DNA of 64,000 nucleotides from the NCBI RefSeq assembly GCF_900142875.1, contig NZ_FRCK01000012.1, positions 27,362-91,361 of the forward strand, given 5' to 3'. A program made the position numbers and the translations under genes. Below the pieces are notes generated by a model. The model worked only from the letters and a program-made list of their open reading frames with translations. It searched no databases and was not told the DNA's origin. Source of the stretch: Paracoccus solventivorans (GTDB taxonomy: Bacteria; Pseudomonadota; Alphaproteobacteria; Rhodobacterales; Rhodobacteraceae). Positions within the stretch are counted from its first letter, which is position 1; each line of letters opens with the position of its first letter. Shown piece by piece: positions 29,801-36,329 of this stretch.

Positions 29801-30224
29801 CGTCCTGGGAACAGACGTTGAAATAGAAATAGCTGCCCATGCCGCAGCCGGCAAAGACGCCGATGGGGCGGCCCAGACCTTCCGGCGTGTGGCCGGCGTT
29901 CTCCATCGCCTCCCACGCGGTTTCCAGGAACTGGCGGTGCTGGGGGTCCATGATCGCCGCCTCTTTCGGCGACAGGCCGAAGAACTCGGCATCGAAATGG
30001 TCGAAGCGGTCCAGCGTCGCGGCAGCGGGGACGTAGTTCGGCTGGCGCATCCGGGACGGGCTTTCTCCGGCCTCGCGCAGCTCGGACTCGGTCAGGGTGC
30101 GAATCGATTCGACGCCCTGCCGCAGGTTGTCCCAATACTCGGCGATGGAGCCCGCCCCCGGCAGATGCGCGGCCATCCCGACGATCGCGATGTCGCCCGA
30201 ACCGGGCCTGTCCTGCATATCCAT
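23808..30224 (-). CDS. Type I polyketide synthase, one module: KS-AT-KR-DH-ACP-TE
   Basis: 2138 aa. KS at residues 10-435 with Cys in TACSTS (181), HGTGT (316) and NIGHLD (357). AT at 540-850 with GHSMGE (630); its AAHS specificity box is neither classical malonyl HAFH nor methylmalonyl YASH. The KR structural part and KR core follow (GAFGGIGL 1173, Lys of LAPKLHG 1295, Ser 1320, Tyr of QLDYVAANSF 1332), with a VDD motif like B-type KRs. The DH comes after the KR, near 1400-1690 (GHRLAQGQALLPGTG 1414, HPALLD 1583). ACP near 1793 (DLGGHSLIAV) and thioesterase with GFSGGG (1945) and GDHD (2103) finish it. KR before DH is unusual. ATG 30224 has AGGGG ten bases upstream; ATG 30242 is possible. 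First gene of the operon with GT2, NRPS and PPTase. Confidence 0.93.
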   Translation of the reverse strand: MDMQDRPGSGDIAIVGMAAHLPGAGSIAEYWDNLRQGVESIRTLTESELREAGESPSRMRQPNYVPAAATLDRFDHFDAEFFGLSPKEAAIMDPQHRQFLETAWEAMENAGHTPEGLGRPIGVFAGCGMGSYFYFNVCSQDELVRSTGMFLLRHTGNDKDFLSTRVSHILDLTGPSISVQTACSTSLVAIHMACQSIQRGECAMALAGGVTIELPHGRGYLYQDGEVLSPDGHCHAFDHRGQGTVFGSGAGCVVLRPLADALAEGDHIWAVIRGSAINNDGAAKAGYLAPSVDGQAAAVAAAHRAAGVSADSIGYVECHGTGTYLGDPIEIAALTEAFAETGTDAARCLVGSVKTNIGHLDTAAGVASVIKASLALHHAEIPPSLGYEAPNPSIDFAHSPFAVCDRLTPFPQQGAPRRAGVNSLGVGGTNAHLVLEEAPARAPSEEPDFPFQPLVVSARNKAALDQATTRLAAHLRAHPEQKLADVAFTLMQGRRQFDHRRIVVASDHDTAAARLESGDQRQVFTHQHLGDRLEVVFMFPGGGAQYAQMARGLYDTEPEFREWMDKGLSHLAPMLDYDPRAVWLPEPGQEAAAEAALTRPSVQLPLIAITEYALAKLWMSWGVQPSALIGHSMGENVAACIAGVMSFQDCIGLVHRRGQLFDSVPPGGMLSVPLSVDAVRPYLSDDLDIASVNAPELCVISGPDAALDALAARLAADEITPQRIRIDIAAHSRMLEPILADFGAHLRGMKLSVPRLPVISNRTGTELTAAQATDPEYWVAHLRNTVHFADGMAHLSRDKGRVYLEVGPGRTLASLAVANGVPANQSLATLRHPDHQVADDEWFIATLTRLWALGVAVDWPQFWGDVPRQRVVLPTYPFQRQRYFIDRAATVARDDTARFPERVDDVADWGWEPFWLRRSAEIAVDALDRAEKRCWLFLSDGQGLGAAVAAPLRAAGHRVIEVLAGDSFARLDQDRYCISAERGRDDYDLLLGDLVAQGLAPDRIAHFWLAADEGFRPGSSLFHRNLEQGFYSLTFLAQAMDEAGLPAPWHLTAITSGAAALPLRGGVGGAAGASGGDISGQKIERLAHPEKAAIAGPLGVIPREFAGASCSSLDIDPGMPPADTAAEVLAELLAPPGRRTAALRAGVRYERNWRPRALPAAEAAALPRGAVCLITGAFGGIGLTVARRLWRDHGARLVLLGRSALPERGEWPALIRQAPPGDPLAVRLRAVEALEAEGAEVLTLAADICNVEEVEAARAAAEARFGRIDAVIHAAGVVDDAPILAKTPESIEQVLAPKLHGTMVLDSVFPDGSVGLIVVFSSSSTVTTPPGQLDYVAANSFLNAWAESRAGGATRVLAINWGIWADVGMAAAALAPPAPAAPTPITRPLLAEAGFDPDGRRLFSGVVDHRDWIIDGHRLAQGQALLPGTGYLELLAEALAEVEAPGPLRITDLTFLRPLLVADGEQARIRVRLTRTQGGYDAEIRSAVAVDGSTGWLLHAEARVETDAAAPPTLDLAAIRARCPAPERGEGLVTDQERHLRFGPRWRVLQSRALGTGEGIADLALPPQFRGADAGYLLHPALLDIATGWAMRLIEGYDDARLWVPLGYGAITLTGALPAQIVSHIRNAAPNRDGDGLARFDITLSDPDGHVVAEIAGFTLRRIEGALDLSATPDAREIAFDAADAPRQIGPAEEQLRHNLSQGIHADEGAEAFLRAIASGAGQLVVSSIPLPALIAQADAGADAAKPGATEFERPELDSEFVAPRNDIERTLVGFWKDLLGVGNLGVEDSFFDLGGHSLIAVRLFSMIRKTYAVDFPISILFEAPTIAACAALIEAQIGPAGDTAEPAADSAPAEVTPMRRHTHLVAMHRGDGGPRTPFFLVAGMFGNVLNLRHLAQLLGHERPFYGLQARGLFGDAPPHEDFTDAARDYIAEMQQVQPQGPYLVGGFSGGGLIAWEIARQLEEAGETVAVTVLLDTPLPMRPVPGRVDKALIKLALLREEGPAYLSRWARERAEWKRAQRNPRAVEDAHQLHNSAIEAAFYAALPRFDMVRRDGRVVLLRPPLDRRFKVSGGRWISAAKEYVMEDNGLTPLSPALEVIEVPGDHDSMVLEPNVRLLASHLRRILAQAEAAPMRQAAE
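26977..27013 (-). repeat. Copy of a GGATATTT interspersed element inside the PKS reading frame
   Basis: On the minus strand a perfect dyad GCCGGAG-C-CTCCGGC is followed by GGGGATATTTCGGGACAGAA. This matches in form the extragenic element copies at 41700-41773 and 59745-59768. It encodes part of a Gly-rich stretch, GASGGDISGQK, in the KR structural subdomain just before HPEKA, where related synthases are about 18 residues shorter. The reading frame is kept. The link with the extragenic copies is by eye. Confidence 0.5.
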
Positions 30225-30282
30225 GCGTGCATCGCCCCTCATTAAACACAACCACAGTCAGATATCGCCAGATCCGGCAACG

Positions 30283-30328
30283 GGTATACAGCAGTCAATA
30301 TGAACAAAAACTCTGTCTATTTATACAG
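30283..30328 (-). promoter_or_regulatory. Putative lux-box promoter of the PKS-GT-NRPS-PPTase operon
   Basis: Positions 30313-30328 read CTGTCTATTTATACAG, an imperfect palindrome fitting CTG-N10-CAG, the core of LuxR-type operators. Downstream on the minus strand, TATACC at 30288-30283 can serve as the -10. The dyad centre is about 35 bp from the -10 centre, that is about -44 from the expected start, the position of class II lux boxes, with no separate -35 needed. The patch is AT-rich within a GC-rich genome. No luxR or luxI lies in the window. Inference from pattern only. Confidence 0.45.
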
Positions 30329-30343
30329 CCTGTCGCAGCACGG

Positions 30344-31756
30344 TCAGATCAGGGTCCGGGCCGGGCCCGGATCCTCGGGGGTTGCGGCCGGATCCTCGGC
30401 CAGCTCACCCGCAGATTGCGCCGCCCCCAGCAGCGCCCCGGCCAGCAGCCAGGTCAGCGGGGTCATGGTGGCGTTGGGAACCAGATCGACCATGTTCACC
30501 GCCAGCATCAGCGCCGTGCCGGCGAAAAGCAACGGCGCCTGCCCGCCCGCGCCCTGATTTACCGCCCGCCGCGCCGCCTGCGCCGCCCGCAGCACCGCCA
30601 GCACCAGCAGCCCGAACCGGCCGGCAAAGCCCACCACCCCGCGCGAGCTCATCACGATGATCCATTCACCATCGGTGACGGTCAGGATGCTGCCGTCCAC
30701 GTCGAAGACGTGGTTGCGGTTCCATTCGCCCCAGCCGAACAGCGGGCGCATCTGCACATGCTCAAGCAGCACCCGCTCGTTGTCGAAACGATATTGCAGC
30801 GAGCTCGCGCGGTCGACACTGACCTTGCCCGCCATTTCCAGCATCCAGTCGATCGGCACCAGCCCGTAAAGCCGCAGCAGCGGGTAGCAGAACACCGCCG
30901 CCGCCATCGCCACGGCCACCCGCCCGATCAGCCAGGGCGGCGCCGCCAGCACCAGCGGCACGAAAAGCAGCGCATAGATCCACGCCGCCAGCGTCCGGCA
31001 CAGGACCACCATCACCAGCAGCGCCAGCAGCGCCGCCAGCAGCCGGCGCCGGCGCTCGGGCGCGGACAGGCGGGTCAGCAGCGCCGCGGCATGGGCGGCC
31101 ATATAGGTCAGCAGCGCCACCCAGATGCCGTGCTCCAGGAACACGATGGGGCGGTATCCCCCGAATCGGACCATCTGGTCGAACTGGTGCTGGAAATACC
31201 CGTAGACCCAGACGTTCAGCTGCGGGGACATCCGCACTTCGACCAGCATCGGCACCGCATAGAGCAGCATCGCCGCGACCAGCGCCCCCAGCAGCTCGCG
31301 CAGGTCGCTGGGGCTGCGGACATAGCGCACCCCCAGCGCCCAGATCAGCAGCGGCGGCAGGATGTTGATGACCATCGACAGCCCGTCGCGCAGCGACAGG
31401 CCGGGCAGCACCACGCCGCCGCCGACGAAGCGCGCATCCCCGTTGGTCAGCGCCGTGCCGACCCCGCCGCCGATGATCAGCGCCAGACACAGGGCCGCCC
31501 AGATCCCGGCGCCGAACAGCGGCGCCCGCTCGCCCCGGATCGTCCAGGCGGCGAGATACGAGGCGATCGCCGGGATTGCCAGCTTGTCCAGCGCCGGCAG
31601 AAGTGGCAGGTCGAAGGCAACCAGCGGCGGCAGCAGCAGATAGCCGCCCAGAACCGAAACCAGCAGCGCCCGCAGCGGCGCCATACGGGCGAACAGCACG
31701 AATGTCAGCGGGAACCACAGCGCCAGGGCCAGGAATGCAACGGGACTGCTGGGCAC
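30344..31756 (-). CDS. Polytopic membrane protein, O-antigen ligase/polymerase-like (Wzy/WaaL type)
   Basis: 470 aa with 11-12 predicted membrane helices and a long periplasmic loop around residues 185-345. The loop includes VDRASSLQYRFDNERVLLEHV and RPLFGWGEWNR, the layout of the O-antigen polymerase/ligase superfamily. It would join polysaccharide repeat units on the outer face of the inner membrane. The start is GTG 31756 with a poor ribosome site; an internal ATG at residue 25 would delete the first helix. It is divergent from the WecG-like gene and lies upstream of the PKS operon, separated by the lux-box region. Polymerase versus ligase cannot be decided. Confidence 0.83.
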   Translation of the reverse strand: MPSSPVAFLALALWFPLTFVLFARMAPLRALLVSVLGGYLLLPPLVAFDLPLLPALDKLAIPAIASYLAAWTIRGERAPLFGAGIWAALCLALIIGGGVGTALTNGDARFVGGGVVLPGLSLRDGLSMVINILPPLLIWALGVRYVRSPSDLRELLGALVAAMLLYAVPMLVEVRMSPQLNVWVYGYFQHQFDQMVRFGGYRPIVFLEHGIWVALLTYMAAHAAALLTRLSAPERRRRLLAALLALLVMVVLCRTLAAWIYALLFVPLVLAAPPWLIGRVAVAMAAAVFCYPLLRLYGLVPIDWMLEMAGKVSVDRASSLQYRFDNERVLLEHVQMRPLFGWGEWNRNHVFDVDGSILTVTDGEWIIVMSSRGVVGFAGRFGLLVLAVLRAAQAARRAVNQGAGGQAPLLFAGTALMLAVNMVDLVPNATMTPLTWLLAGALLGAAQSAGELAEDPAATPEDPGPARTLI

Positions 31757-31814
31757 GGGGCGATGGTTCCTTGCTGCGGGCCTTGCGGCTGGCCGTAACG
31801 GGCGGGCCGGCGCG

Positions 31815-32570
31815 ATGAAGTTCCGTTACGAGGACACCACCATAACGGTCAATATGCCGGATCGCGAGACTCTGCTGGCGGAAATCCGGCAGCGGCTGCG
31901 CGAGGGGCGGGGCTTTGCGGTGGCCACGATCAACCTGGACCACCTGGTCAAGCTGCGCGGCGATGCCGGCTTCCGCCGGGCCTATGCGGCCCAGGACCTG
32001 ATCGTGGCCGACGGCAACCCGATCGTGTGGCTGGCGCGCACGGCGGGGCACCGGGTGGCGCTGGTCCCCGGCTCGGATCTGGTGCTGCCGATGGCGGCGC
32101 TGGCGGCGGACGAGGATGCGCCAGTCGCGCTGCTGGGCAGCACCGCCGAGGTGCTGGACGCCGCCGCCGCCCGGCTGGAGGCGCTCTGCCCCGGGCTGCG
32201 GGTGGTGGCGCGGATCGCGCCGCCGATGGGGTTCGACCCAAGGGGACCGCAGGCCGACGCCCTGCTGGCGAAACTGGGCGCGACCGGGGCGCGGGTGACG
32301 TTCCTTGCACTCGGGGCGCCCAAGCAGGAAATCCTCGCCGCCCGCGGGCGCGAGCTGTTGCCGGCGATGGGGTTTCTGTCGGTGGGCGCGGGCATCGACT
32401 TCATCGCCGGGGCGCAGACACGGGCGCCGGCGCTGGTGCGGGGGCTGGCGCTGGAATGGCTGTGGCGCGCCGCCTCGGCCCCGCGGCGGCTGGGGCCGCG
32501 CTATGCGAAATGCGCGGCGATCCTGCCGGGGGAATACCTGGCCGCACGGCGCCAGCGCCGCGAGGGCTGA
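31815..32570 (+). CDS. WecG/TagA/CpsF-family glycosyltransferase (GT26)
   Basis: 251 aa. Family motifs: TINLDHLVKL near residue 40, AYAAQDLIVADGNPIVWLAR with the conserved Asp-Gly, ALLGSTAEVL, and FLALGAPKQEI near 165. The C-terminal LVRGLALEWLWRAASAPRRLGPRY is the membrane-associating end of GT26 enzymes. This family transfers an N-acetyl-aminosugar or hexose to a lipid-linked first sugar, so it probably adds the second residue of the exopolysaccharide repeat. It stands alone on the plus strand, convergent with the flippase gene. Ribosome site weak. Confidence 0.92.
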   Translation: MKFRYEDTTITVNMPDRETLLAEIRQRLREGRGFAVATINLDHLVKLRGDAGFRRAYAAQDLIVADGNPIVWLARTAGHRVALVPGSDLVLPMAALAADEDAPVALLGSTAEVLDAAAARLEALCPGLRVVARIAPPMGFDPRGPQADALLAKLGATGARVTFLALGAPKQEILAARGRELLPAMGFLSVGAGIDFIAGAQTRAPALVRGLALEWLWRAASAPRRLGPRYAKCAAILPGEYLAARRQRREG

Positions 32571-32631
32571 GCGCGGCCGCCCGGAGTTTTCATCGACGAT
32601 CCCCAAGGGCAACACACCCCCGCCCGGCCCG

Positions 32632-34002
32632 TCAGAACCACAGCACCAGCAGCGCCACCAGCGCCCCCGCGGACAGGAACACCGCGTCATGCAGCGGGTC
32701 CCACACCTGGTGGCGCCGCGCGATCCACACCACCGCCGGATAGGCCAGCATCGCCCCCAGCGCCTGCCCGACCAGCGCCCCCGGCAGCCCGGCGAAATGC
32801 ACCCCCACCCAGTAGAGCGACAGAAACAGCGTCGCCCGCACCGCGGTCACCACCAGAAACCGCTTGCTGTCGGCGTTCGCCAGCGCCGCCTGGTCGTAGC
32901 TGAGCATCACGATCTGCGGGATGGTGGCGCAGGCGATCATCGGCAGCATCATCCCGGCGGATTCGTAGCGCGGGTCGTAAAGCAGCGCCACGATCCACGG
33001 CCCCAGCGCCGCCATCGTCACCAGCACCGCCAGGAAACCGCCGGTCAGCCCCCAATGGATGCGCCGCAGCCGGTAGGTCAGCATCGGCGAGGGACCCTGA
33101 TGATATTCGCGATAGACCGGGATCATCAGCCGCCAGATCACCGCGATCGCCAGCTGCAGCGGAAAGCTGGCCAGGAAATAGGCGATGTTGTAGATGCCCA
33201 GCTCGTCCAGCGTCAGGTATTTGCCCAGGATCGCACGGTCGCCCTGGCCGATGCCAAAGCCGACGATGGTGCTGGGAAAGATCCATTTGCCGAACCCGAC
33301 CAGCTCGGCCACCGCGCTGCGGTCCCAGCGGAAGCGGTTGCGCTCTCCCGGCAGCAGCCGCTCGGCCAGCAGCCACTTGATCGCCGCCCCGATCACCATC
33401 CCGATCACCAGCGCCCAGGCCGAGCGCATCACCGCCGCCAGCGTCACCGTCAGCACGATGGACAGGGCCGAGGACGCCAGCTCGATCCGCGTCAGCATCC
33501 CCAGCTGCAGGTGGCGGTTGGCCTCTTCCAGGCGGGTGGTCAGCAGGCCGTTGATGACCGAGACGAACCCGGCGACCGGCAGGTACCATGCCAACTCGGG
33601 CGTGTCGTAGAACCGCGCTACCGGCACCGCCAGCACGACGCAGCCCAGCCACAGTATCACCCCGCGCACCGCCTGCATGGTAAAGGCGGTGTTCAGGAAA
33701 TCGCGGTCGTCGCCGCGGCGGCTTTGCATGATCGCCGGGCCGACGCCGACATCCGAGAAATTGTTCAGCCCCTGGATCACCACCATGATCAGCGCCATCA
33801 CCCCGAAGATCTCGGGGAACAGCAGCCGGGTCAGGATCAGGTTCGACGCCAGCCGCAGCCCCTGCGAGCTGCCGAAGCCGACGACCGTCCACAGCGAGCC
33901 GCGCAGCGCCCGCTGCTCGAGCCCGTCGCCTTGAAGCAGCCGCGCCAGCCGGCGCTGCGGGCGAGAGCCGGGGTCCCGGTTCGAGGCCGCGTCCCGCATC
34001 AT
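32632..34002 (-). CDS. Oligosaccharide flippase, Wzx/ExoT type (MOP superfamily)
   Basis: 456 aa with 12 or so membrane helices. The N-terminus LRGSLWTVVGFGSSQGLRLASNLILTRLLFPEIFGVMAL is the polysaccharide-export family signature, and VGFGKWIFPSTIVGFGIGQGDRAILGKYL is the second repeat. It would flip the undecaprenyl-linked repeat unit to the periplasmic face. The ATGATG at 34002 overlaps the stop of the 85-codon frame upstream, which in turn overlaps the GMC gene, so all are likely one transcript. Confidence 0.92.
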   Translation of the reverse strand: MMRDAASNRDPGSRPQRRLARLLQGDGLEQRALRGSLWTVVGFGSSQGLRLASNLILTRLLFPEIFGVMALIMVVIQGLNNFSDVGVGPAIMQSRRGDDRDFLNTAFTMQAVRGVILWLGCVVLAVPVARFYDTPELAWYLPVAGFVSVINGLLTTRLEEANRHLQLGMLTRIELASSALSIVLTVTLAAVMRSAWALVIGMVIGAAIKWLLAERLLPGERNRFRWDRSAVAELVGFGKWIFPSTIVGFGIGQGDRAILGKYLTLDELGIYNIAYFLASFPLQLAIAVIWRLMIPVYREYHQGPSPMLTYRLRRIHWGLTGGFLAVLVTMAALGPWIVALLYDPRYESAGMMLPMIACATIPQIVMLSYDQAALANADSKRFLVVTAVRATLFLSLYWVGVHFAGLPGALVGQALGAMLAYPAVVWIARRHQVWDPLHDAVFLSAGALVALLVLWF

Positions 34003-34256
34003 CGCCCGCCCCCGTCCAGCCGGCGCAGGGCCGGCAGGCTGCGCCGGCCCAGGGGCGCGGGACGCCGGACTGCAAGGATCATGCCGTGCGGCGCCAGCCC
34101 GGCGCTGGAGTCCGCCCTACCGTGGCGCCCCATCCGCATCGCGCGGATCGGCAGCTCGGCCACACGGCAGCCCGCGGACACTGCCGCCACCGGGAAAAGC
34201 CCGGTCTCGGGCTCTTGGCCGGGGGTTCTGCTCGGGTCCGGCATGGTGATGGTCAT
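33999..34256 (-). CDS. Small ORF between the GMC oxidoreductase and flippase genes
   Basis: 85 aa, Arg/Pro-rich, no membrane helix. Both ends overlap real genes by the usual 4-bp pattern (ATGA with the GMC gene, TGATG with the flippase gene), which supports translation. The stretch AGCRVAELPIRAMRMGRHGRADSS recalls the C-terminal part of GT2 enzymes that read VEVPIR...R..GRSS, so it could be a glycosyltransferase remnant. I do not recognise a full domain, and it may simply serve as a coupling frame. Confidence 0.45.
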   Translation of the reverse strand: MTITMPDPSRTPGQEPETGLFPVAAVSAGCRVAELPIRAMRMGRHGRADSSAGLAPHGMILAVRRPAPLGRRSLPALRRLDGGGR

Positions 34257-35866
34257 GACACCCCCTTGCGGCTGGCGGAACGGCTGGCCGCGATGATGCC
34301 GGCCACGCGCAGGGCGTTGGCGGCGATGGTCAGGCTTGGGTTCACCCCGGTCGAGGTCGGCATGAACGAGGCATCGGCCACGTAAAGATTGTCCAGCTCA
34401 TGCGCGCGGCAGTCGCGGTCCAGCACCCCGCGCGCCGGGTCGTCGGAAAACCGCAGCGTGCCGCAGGCATGGGCCAGGTTCGGCTCGGGCCGGTGGTTCA
34501 GGAACAGGATCCGCCCGCGCCCGAAGCGGCGCACCAGCTGCCGGCGCAGGCGGTGGCGGCGGGCCAGCAGCTCGGCCGGGAAATCATAGGTGAACAGCAG
34601 GTCGTCGGGGTTGTCGGGGTCGTAGAGGACGCGGTTCTCGTCGCTGGGCAGGTCCTCGATCATCGCGGCATACAGATCGGCGCTGCCCAGCAGCCGCGCG
34701 GCCATCGCCGCCGGCAGATGCAGCGCCAGCCGCAGCCCCGGCAGCCGGTGGAGCGCCGAGCTTTCCAGCCGCGCCCGCAGCGCCGCCAGGATCAGCCCGT
34801 ATTCCGCCCGCACCCCCAGCGCCTGCACCAGCCCCAGCCGCTCGGGCGCCGCCGGTTCCAGGCCGGGAACCCCGGCGCCGTCGTAGAAGTCGCGCAGCGA
34901 AAAGGTCTTGCGCGGGCCCTGCCGCGACAGGCCGCGGGGCGCCCACAGCGCGAACATCTCGTCCAGGTGGAACATCAGCCCGCGCCCGACCAGCCCGCTG
35001 CCATTGGCGCAGCCCTGCGGCCAGTCCTCGCTGGCCGAGGCCAGCAGCAGCCGCGGCGAGGACATCGCCCCGGCCGCCAGCACCACCACCGGCGCGCGCA
35101 CGATGCGCAGGCGGCCTTCGACCTCGACCTCGACCCCCTCGACCCGGCGGCCGCGGCCCAGCAGGCGGCGCACCACCGCGCGGTCCCACAGCTGGGCCCG
35201 GCCGGTGGCCAGCGCCGGTTCCACCCCCGCAGAGCGGCCGTCCATCTTGCAGGACAGCGGGCAGCGATGGCCGATGCATTCCAGGCAGCCCGGCAGGTAG
35301 CGGATGCCCAGCGGCGTGCGATAGGGGTGCAGCCCGCGGCGGCGCAGCTGCGCCACCTGCGCCTCATGCGCGGGGGACAGCGGCGGCGGGGTCAGCAGCG
35401 GCACGGCAGGCGGATCGCCCAGCGGGTCAGAGGTGCCGCTCAGATACAGCAGCTGCTGGGCGCGGTCGAACCACGGCGCGAACTCGTCATGCCCGACCGG
35501 CCAGCCGCCGGTGGGGTGGGCCATGGCGCCCACGGTTTCCAGGTCGCGGCGGGCGGGGCGTTCCAGCGCCGCCCCGTAAAACGCCGAAGTGCCCCCCGGC
35601 CCCACCCCCTGGTTGGCCACCGGCAGGCTGGGCACGCCGCCGATTATCGCCCGTGTGGGGGCGGGCCAGCAGCCCAGCAACTCGCGCGCGCTGGCATTGC
35701 CAGGCTCGGCGGCCATGGCGTTGACCGCCCGCCGCGGCGGGGTCGGGCCGCGTTCCAGAAACAGCACCGACAGCCCGGCCTCGGCCAGGGCGCGGCCGGC
35801 CAGCCCGCCGCCCATGCCCGCCCCGATCACCACCACATCGGGCGAGAACTGCGCCGCGGCGGTCAT
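34253..35866 (-). CDS. GMC-family FAD oxidoreductase
   Basis: 537 aa. The N-terminal FAD motif VVVIGAGMGGGLAGRALAEAG is at residues 10-30, an internal CLECIGHRCPLSCKMDGRS Cys-rich loop lies near 195-215, and VVLAAGAMSSPRLLLAS near 260. The C-terminal block DNLYVADASFMPTSTGVNPSLTIAANALRVA is the GMC signature with the active-site region. It oxidises an alcohol group, perhaps on a sugar or polyol linked to the polysaccharide. The Cys-rich loop is reminiscent of GMC enzymes that bind an Fe-S cluster, but this is only a spacing impression. First large gene of a minus-strand set with the flippase. Confidence 0.87.
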   Translation of the reverse strand: MTAAAQFSPDVVVIGAGMGGGLAGRALAEAGLSVLFLERGPTPPRRAVNAMAAEPGNASARELLGCWPAPTRAIIGGVPSLPVANQGVGPGGTSAFYGAALERPARRDLETVGAMAHPTGGWPVGHDEFAPWFDRAQQLLYLSGTSDPLGDPPAVPLLTPPPLSPAHEAQVAQLRRRGLHPYRTPLGIRYLPGCLECIGHRCPLSCKMDGRSAGVEPALATGRAQLWDRAVVRRLLGRGRRVEGVEVEVEGRLRIVRAPVVVLAAGAMSSPRLLLASASEDWPQGCANGSGLVGRGLMFHLDEMFALWAPRGLSRQGPRKTFSLRDFYDGAGVPGLEPAAPERLGLVQALGVRAEYGLILAALRARLESSALHRLPGLRLALHLPAAMAARLLGSADLYAAMIEDLPSDENRVLYDPDNPDDLLFTYDFPAELLARRHRLRRQLVRRFGRGRILFLNHRPEPNLAHACGTLRFSDDPARGVLDRDCRAHELDNLYVADASFMPTSTGVNPSLTIAANALRVAGIIAASRSASRKGVS

Positions 35867-35952
35867 GGGTCGGCCCCCGGGTTCAGCGGCGCCGCCGTTG
35901 CGCGGGGAAAAGCCGCCCCGCTCAGGCCGTCGATGTCAGGTCTGGAGTTCAT
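35863..35952 (-). CDS. Possible 29-codon leader ORF upstream of the GMC oxidoreductase
   Basis: Reads MNSRPDIDGLSGAAFPRATA and so on to a TGA that overlaps the GMC start (ATGA). No clear ribosome site. It could be a leader peptide, or a chance frame in a GC-rich region. Included because the same 4-bp junction is used by the next two genes. Confidence 0.22.
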   Translation of the reverse strand: MNSRPDIDGLSGAAFPRATAAPLNPGADP

Positions 35953-36329
35953 GCGACGATCAACACAGCCCTGCTGCACAGAGGCGGGCAAAATGCCCGT
36001 CGACGGCGGAGACTAGACCGGAGGTCCAGACCGCTCAACACATCATTTACACAACCATGGGGAGATTCGACCAGCTCGCACCCCCGAGCGAATCGTGGTG
36101 GCAAACTCATTAACCTTGTGTTAATGATCGTTAACGGCGGCCAGTCAACTACCTTTATGTATAAATTGCAACGCGAGCGATAACTTGCCAATCTGCAAGC
36201 GCGTTCCGGTAGATCTGCGGGTCTGCCGGGCGCAATAGGTTGAAAGTTCATGTATAGGGCTCGGCAATAACCCGCCGTGTGAGCCGTGTAACGTATTGGA
36301 GAGTCGCCTATGTTTTGGGGGCAAGTGGT
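35953..36329. promoter_or_regulatory. AT-rich divergent control region upstream of the ExoY-like gene, with CtrA-type site
   Basis: 377-bp gap between divergent genes, markedly AT-rich. CATTAAC-CTTGT-GTTAATG at 36108-36126 is a 7-bp-arm palindrome and contains an exact TTAA-N7-TTAA (36110-36124), the CtrA consensus of alphaproteobacteria. A further TTAAC half-site follows at 36131. TTGAAA near 36240 could be a -35. Nothing looks coding. Confidence 0.5.

Noticed and set aside
30227..31798. Plus-strand frame rich in His, Arg and Gln opposite the Wzy-like gene
   Set aside because: The minus strand gives a clear polytopic membrane protein; the plus-strand frame has no features.
36279..36329. Upstream GTG start for the ExoY-like gene
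   Set aside because: The extra 17 residues have no family counterpart, and the ATG at 36330 gives the usual ExoY N-terminus.
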